In this document: positions 5,343 to 5,604 of the stretch, piece by piece
Numbering within the stretch: the first letter of the stretch is position 1
Layout of the letters: every line of letters begins with the position of its first letter
Assembly (NCBI GenBank): GCA_029861675.1
Contig: JAOTYV010000301.1
Location: 1 to 5,604 of the forward strand
DNA: 5,604 nt
Reading direction: 5' to 3'
Origin: Alphaproteobacteria bacterium
GTDB taxonomy: Bacteria; Pseudomonadota; Alphaproteobacteria; UBA8366
Notes under the pieces: generated by a model
Told to the model about the DNA's origin: nothing
Database searches by the model: none
What the model saw: only the letters and a program-made list of their open reading frames with translations
Program-made: the position numbers and the translations under genes

Positions 5343-5369
5343 GATTGATGCAGAGGTTTTGCACCAATC
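5343..5369. promoter_or_regulatory. 27-bp dyad, candidate operator upstream of the right-edge gene
   Basis: Arms GATTG-A-TGCA (5343-5352) and TGCA-C-CAATC (5360-5369) are symmetric around a 7-base centre, with one A/C mismatch pair. It opens the AT-richer stretch leading to the next gene and contains TTGCAC (5359-5364), a -35-like hexamer with no good -10 at normal spacing. It could be an operator or an RNA hairpin. No other clear feature was found between 5370 and 5440. Confidence 0.35.
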
Positions 5370-5442
5370 AGTAATGGAAAATTAAGGCGCATAAACCATA
5401 GTGAAGTGCTAGAGGAGTGAATCGAAGACCAATCCTCGCCCA

Positions 5443-5448
5443 TATATT
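5443..5448 (+). promoter_or_regulatory. Possible -10 element of the right-edge gene
   Basis: TATATT, 5 of 6 to the sigma-70 -10 consensus, lies in the most AT-rich part of the window. It would start a transcript about 30 bases before the ATG at 5487. No recognisable -35 is present 16-18 bases upstream, so an activator would be needed or the site is not real. Confidence 0.25.
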
Positions 5449-5486
5449 ACGCGGCAATTTCAAAAACATTTGTCGGAGCGACTGGC

Positions 5487-5604
5487 ATGGCCTCTCGGGT
5501 GGTTACGCTTAAGAATAAGCATATCGGAAAGATCGTCGCGCTTGCGAAGAAGCAGCTGACGGGACGCAAGGCGGCGGAGGCGGAACTGTTCATCCGCGAT
5601 TTTT
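5487..5604 (+). CDS. N-terminal fragment, possibly a large NAD-specific glutamate dehydrogenase
   Basis: The frame opens at ATG 5487 behind GGAG with an 8-base spacer and stays open to the window end, giving 39 residues that begin MASRVVTLKNKHIGKIVALA. The later stretch, GRKAAEAELFIRDF, resembles the early segment of the roughly 1600-residue NAD-dependent glutamate dehydrogenases of alphaproteobacteria, where an AxxFxRxYYxxVxPEDL-like motif occurs. Those enzymes oxidise glutamate to 2-oxoglutarate and ammonium. The fragment ends before any catalytic part, so the identity is a recognition by eye and could be wrong. The gene has its own control region and is probably not part of the CoA-transferase operon. 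Confidence 0.55.
   Translation, partial: MASRVVTLKNKHIGKIVALAKKQLTGRKAAEAELFIRDF

Noticed and set aside
5359..5387. Promoter using TTGCAC as -35
   Set aside because: At 16-18 bases downstream the sequence (around ATTAAGGC) is a poor -10 match.

Overview
This is a high-GC window that looks alphaproteobacterial. The signs are compact GC-rich coding with strong wobble-position G/C, an imperfect palindrome of the GTCATCCCGG type that is dispersed in many alphaproteobacterial genomes, and a right-edge gene whose start resembles the large NAD-dependent glutamate dehydrogenases of that class. The genus cannot be fixed from the sequence.

Layout. Positions 1-2069 are read on the minus strand: an arylformamidase-like alpha/beta hydrolase (1197-2069), a REP-like hairpin just past its stop, a TauD/TfdA-type Fe(II)/2-oxoglutarate dioxygenase (28-978), and the first six codons of another gene (18-1) with a good ribosome binding site. 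From 2212 a tight plus-strand operon diverges: a 60-residue protein (2212-2394), a stand-alone carboxyltransferase of the oxaloacetate decarboxylase alpha / pyruvate carboxylase type (2391-3869), and the two subunits of a family I 3-oxoacid CoA-transferase (3866-4531 and 4536-5225). Two junctions are ATGA overlaps and the last is a 4-base gap. A weak terminator-like hairpin (5316-5338) ends the operon. An AT-richer control region with a 27-bp dyad then precedes the partial right-edge gene (5487 to the end).

How the genes may work together. The carboxyltransferase keeps the metal site and active-site lysine of biotin-dependent enzymes, but it has no biotinyl domain, and no biotin carboxylase or biotin carrier is in the window. 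Its C-terminal tail and the 60-residue protein both resemble the N-terminal helix plus beta-hairpin segment of AccB-type biotin carrier proteins. The unit therefore looks like a split biotin enzyme whose carrier and carboxylase are supplied in trans. This class carboxylates the carbon next to a ketone, and the following CoA-transferase handles 3-oxo acids. An attractive but unproven reading is carboxylation of a ketone or 2-oxo acid to a 3-oxo acid, then CoA activation (or the reverse). The divergent dioxygenase and hydrolase could supply the substrate. The actual substrate is not visible in the sequence.
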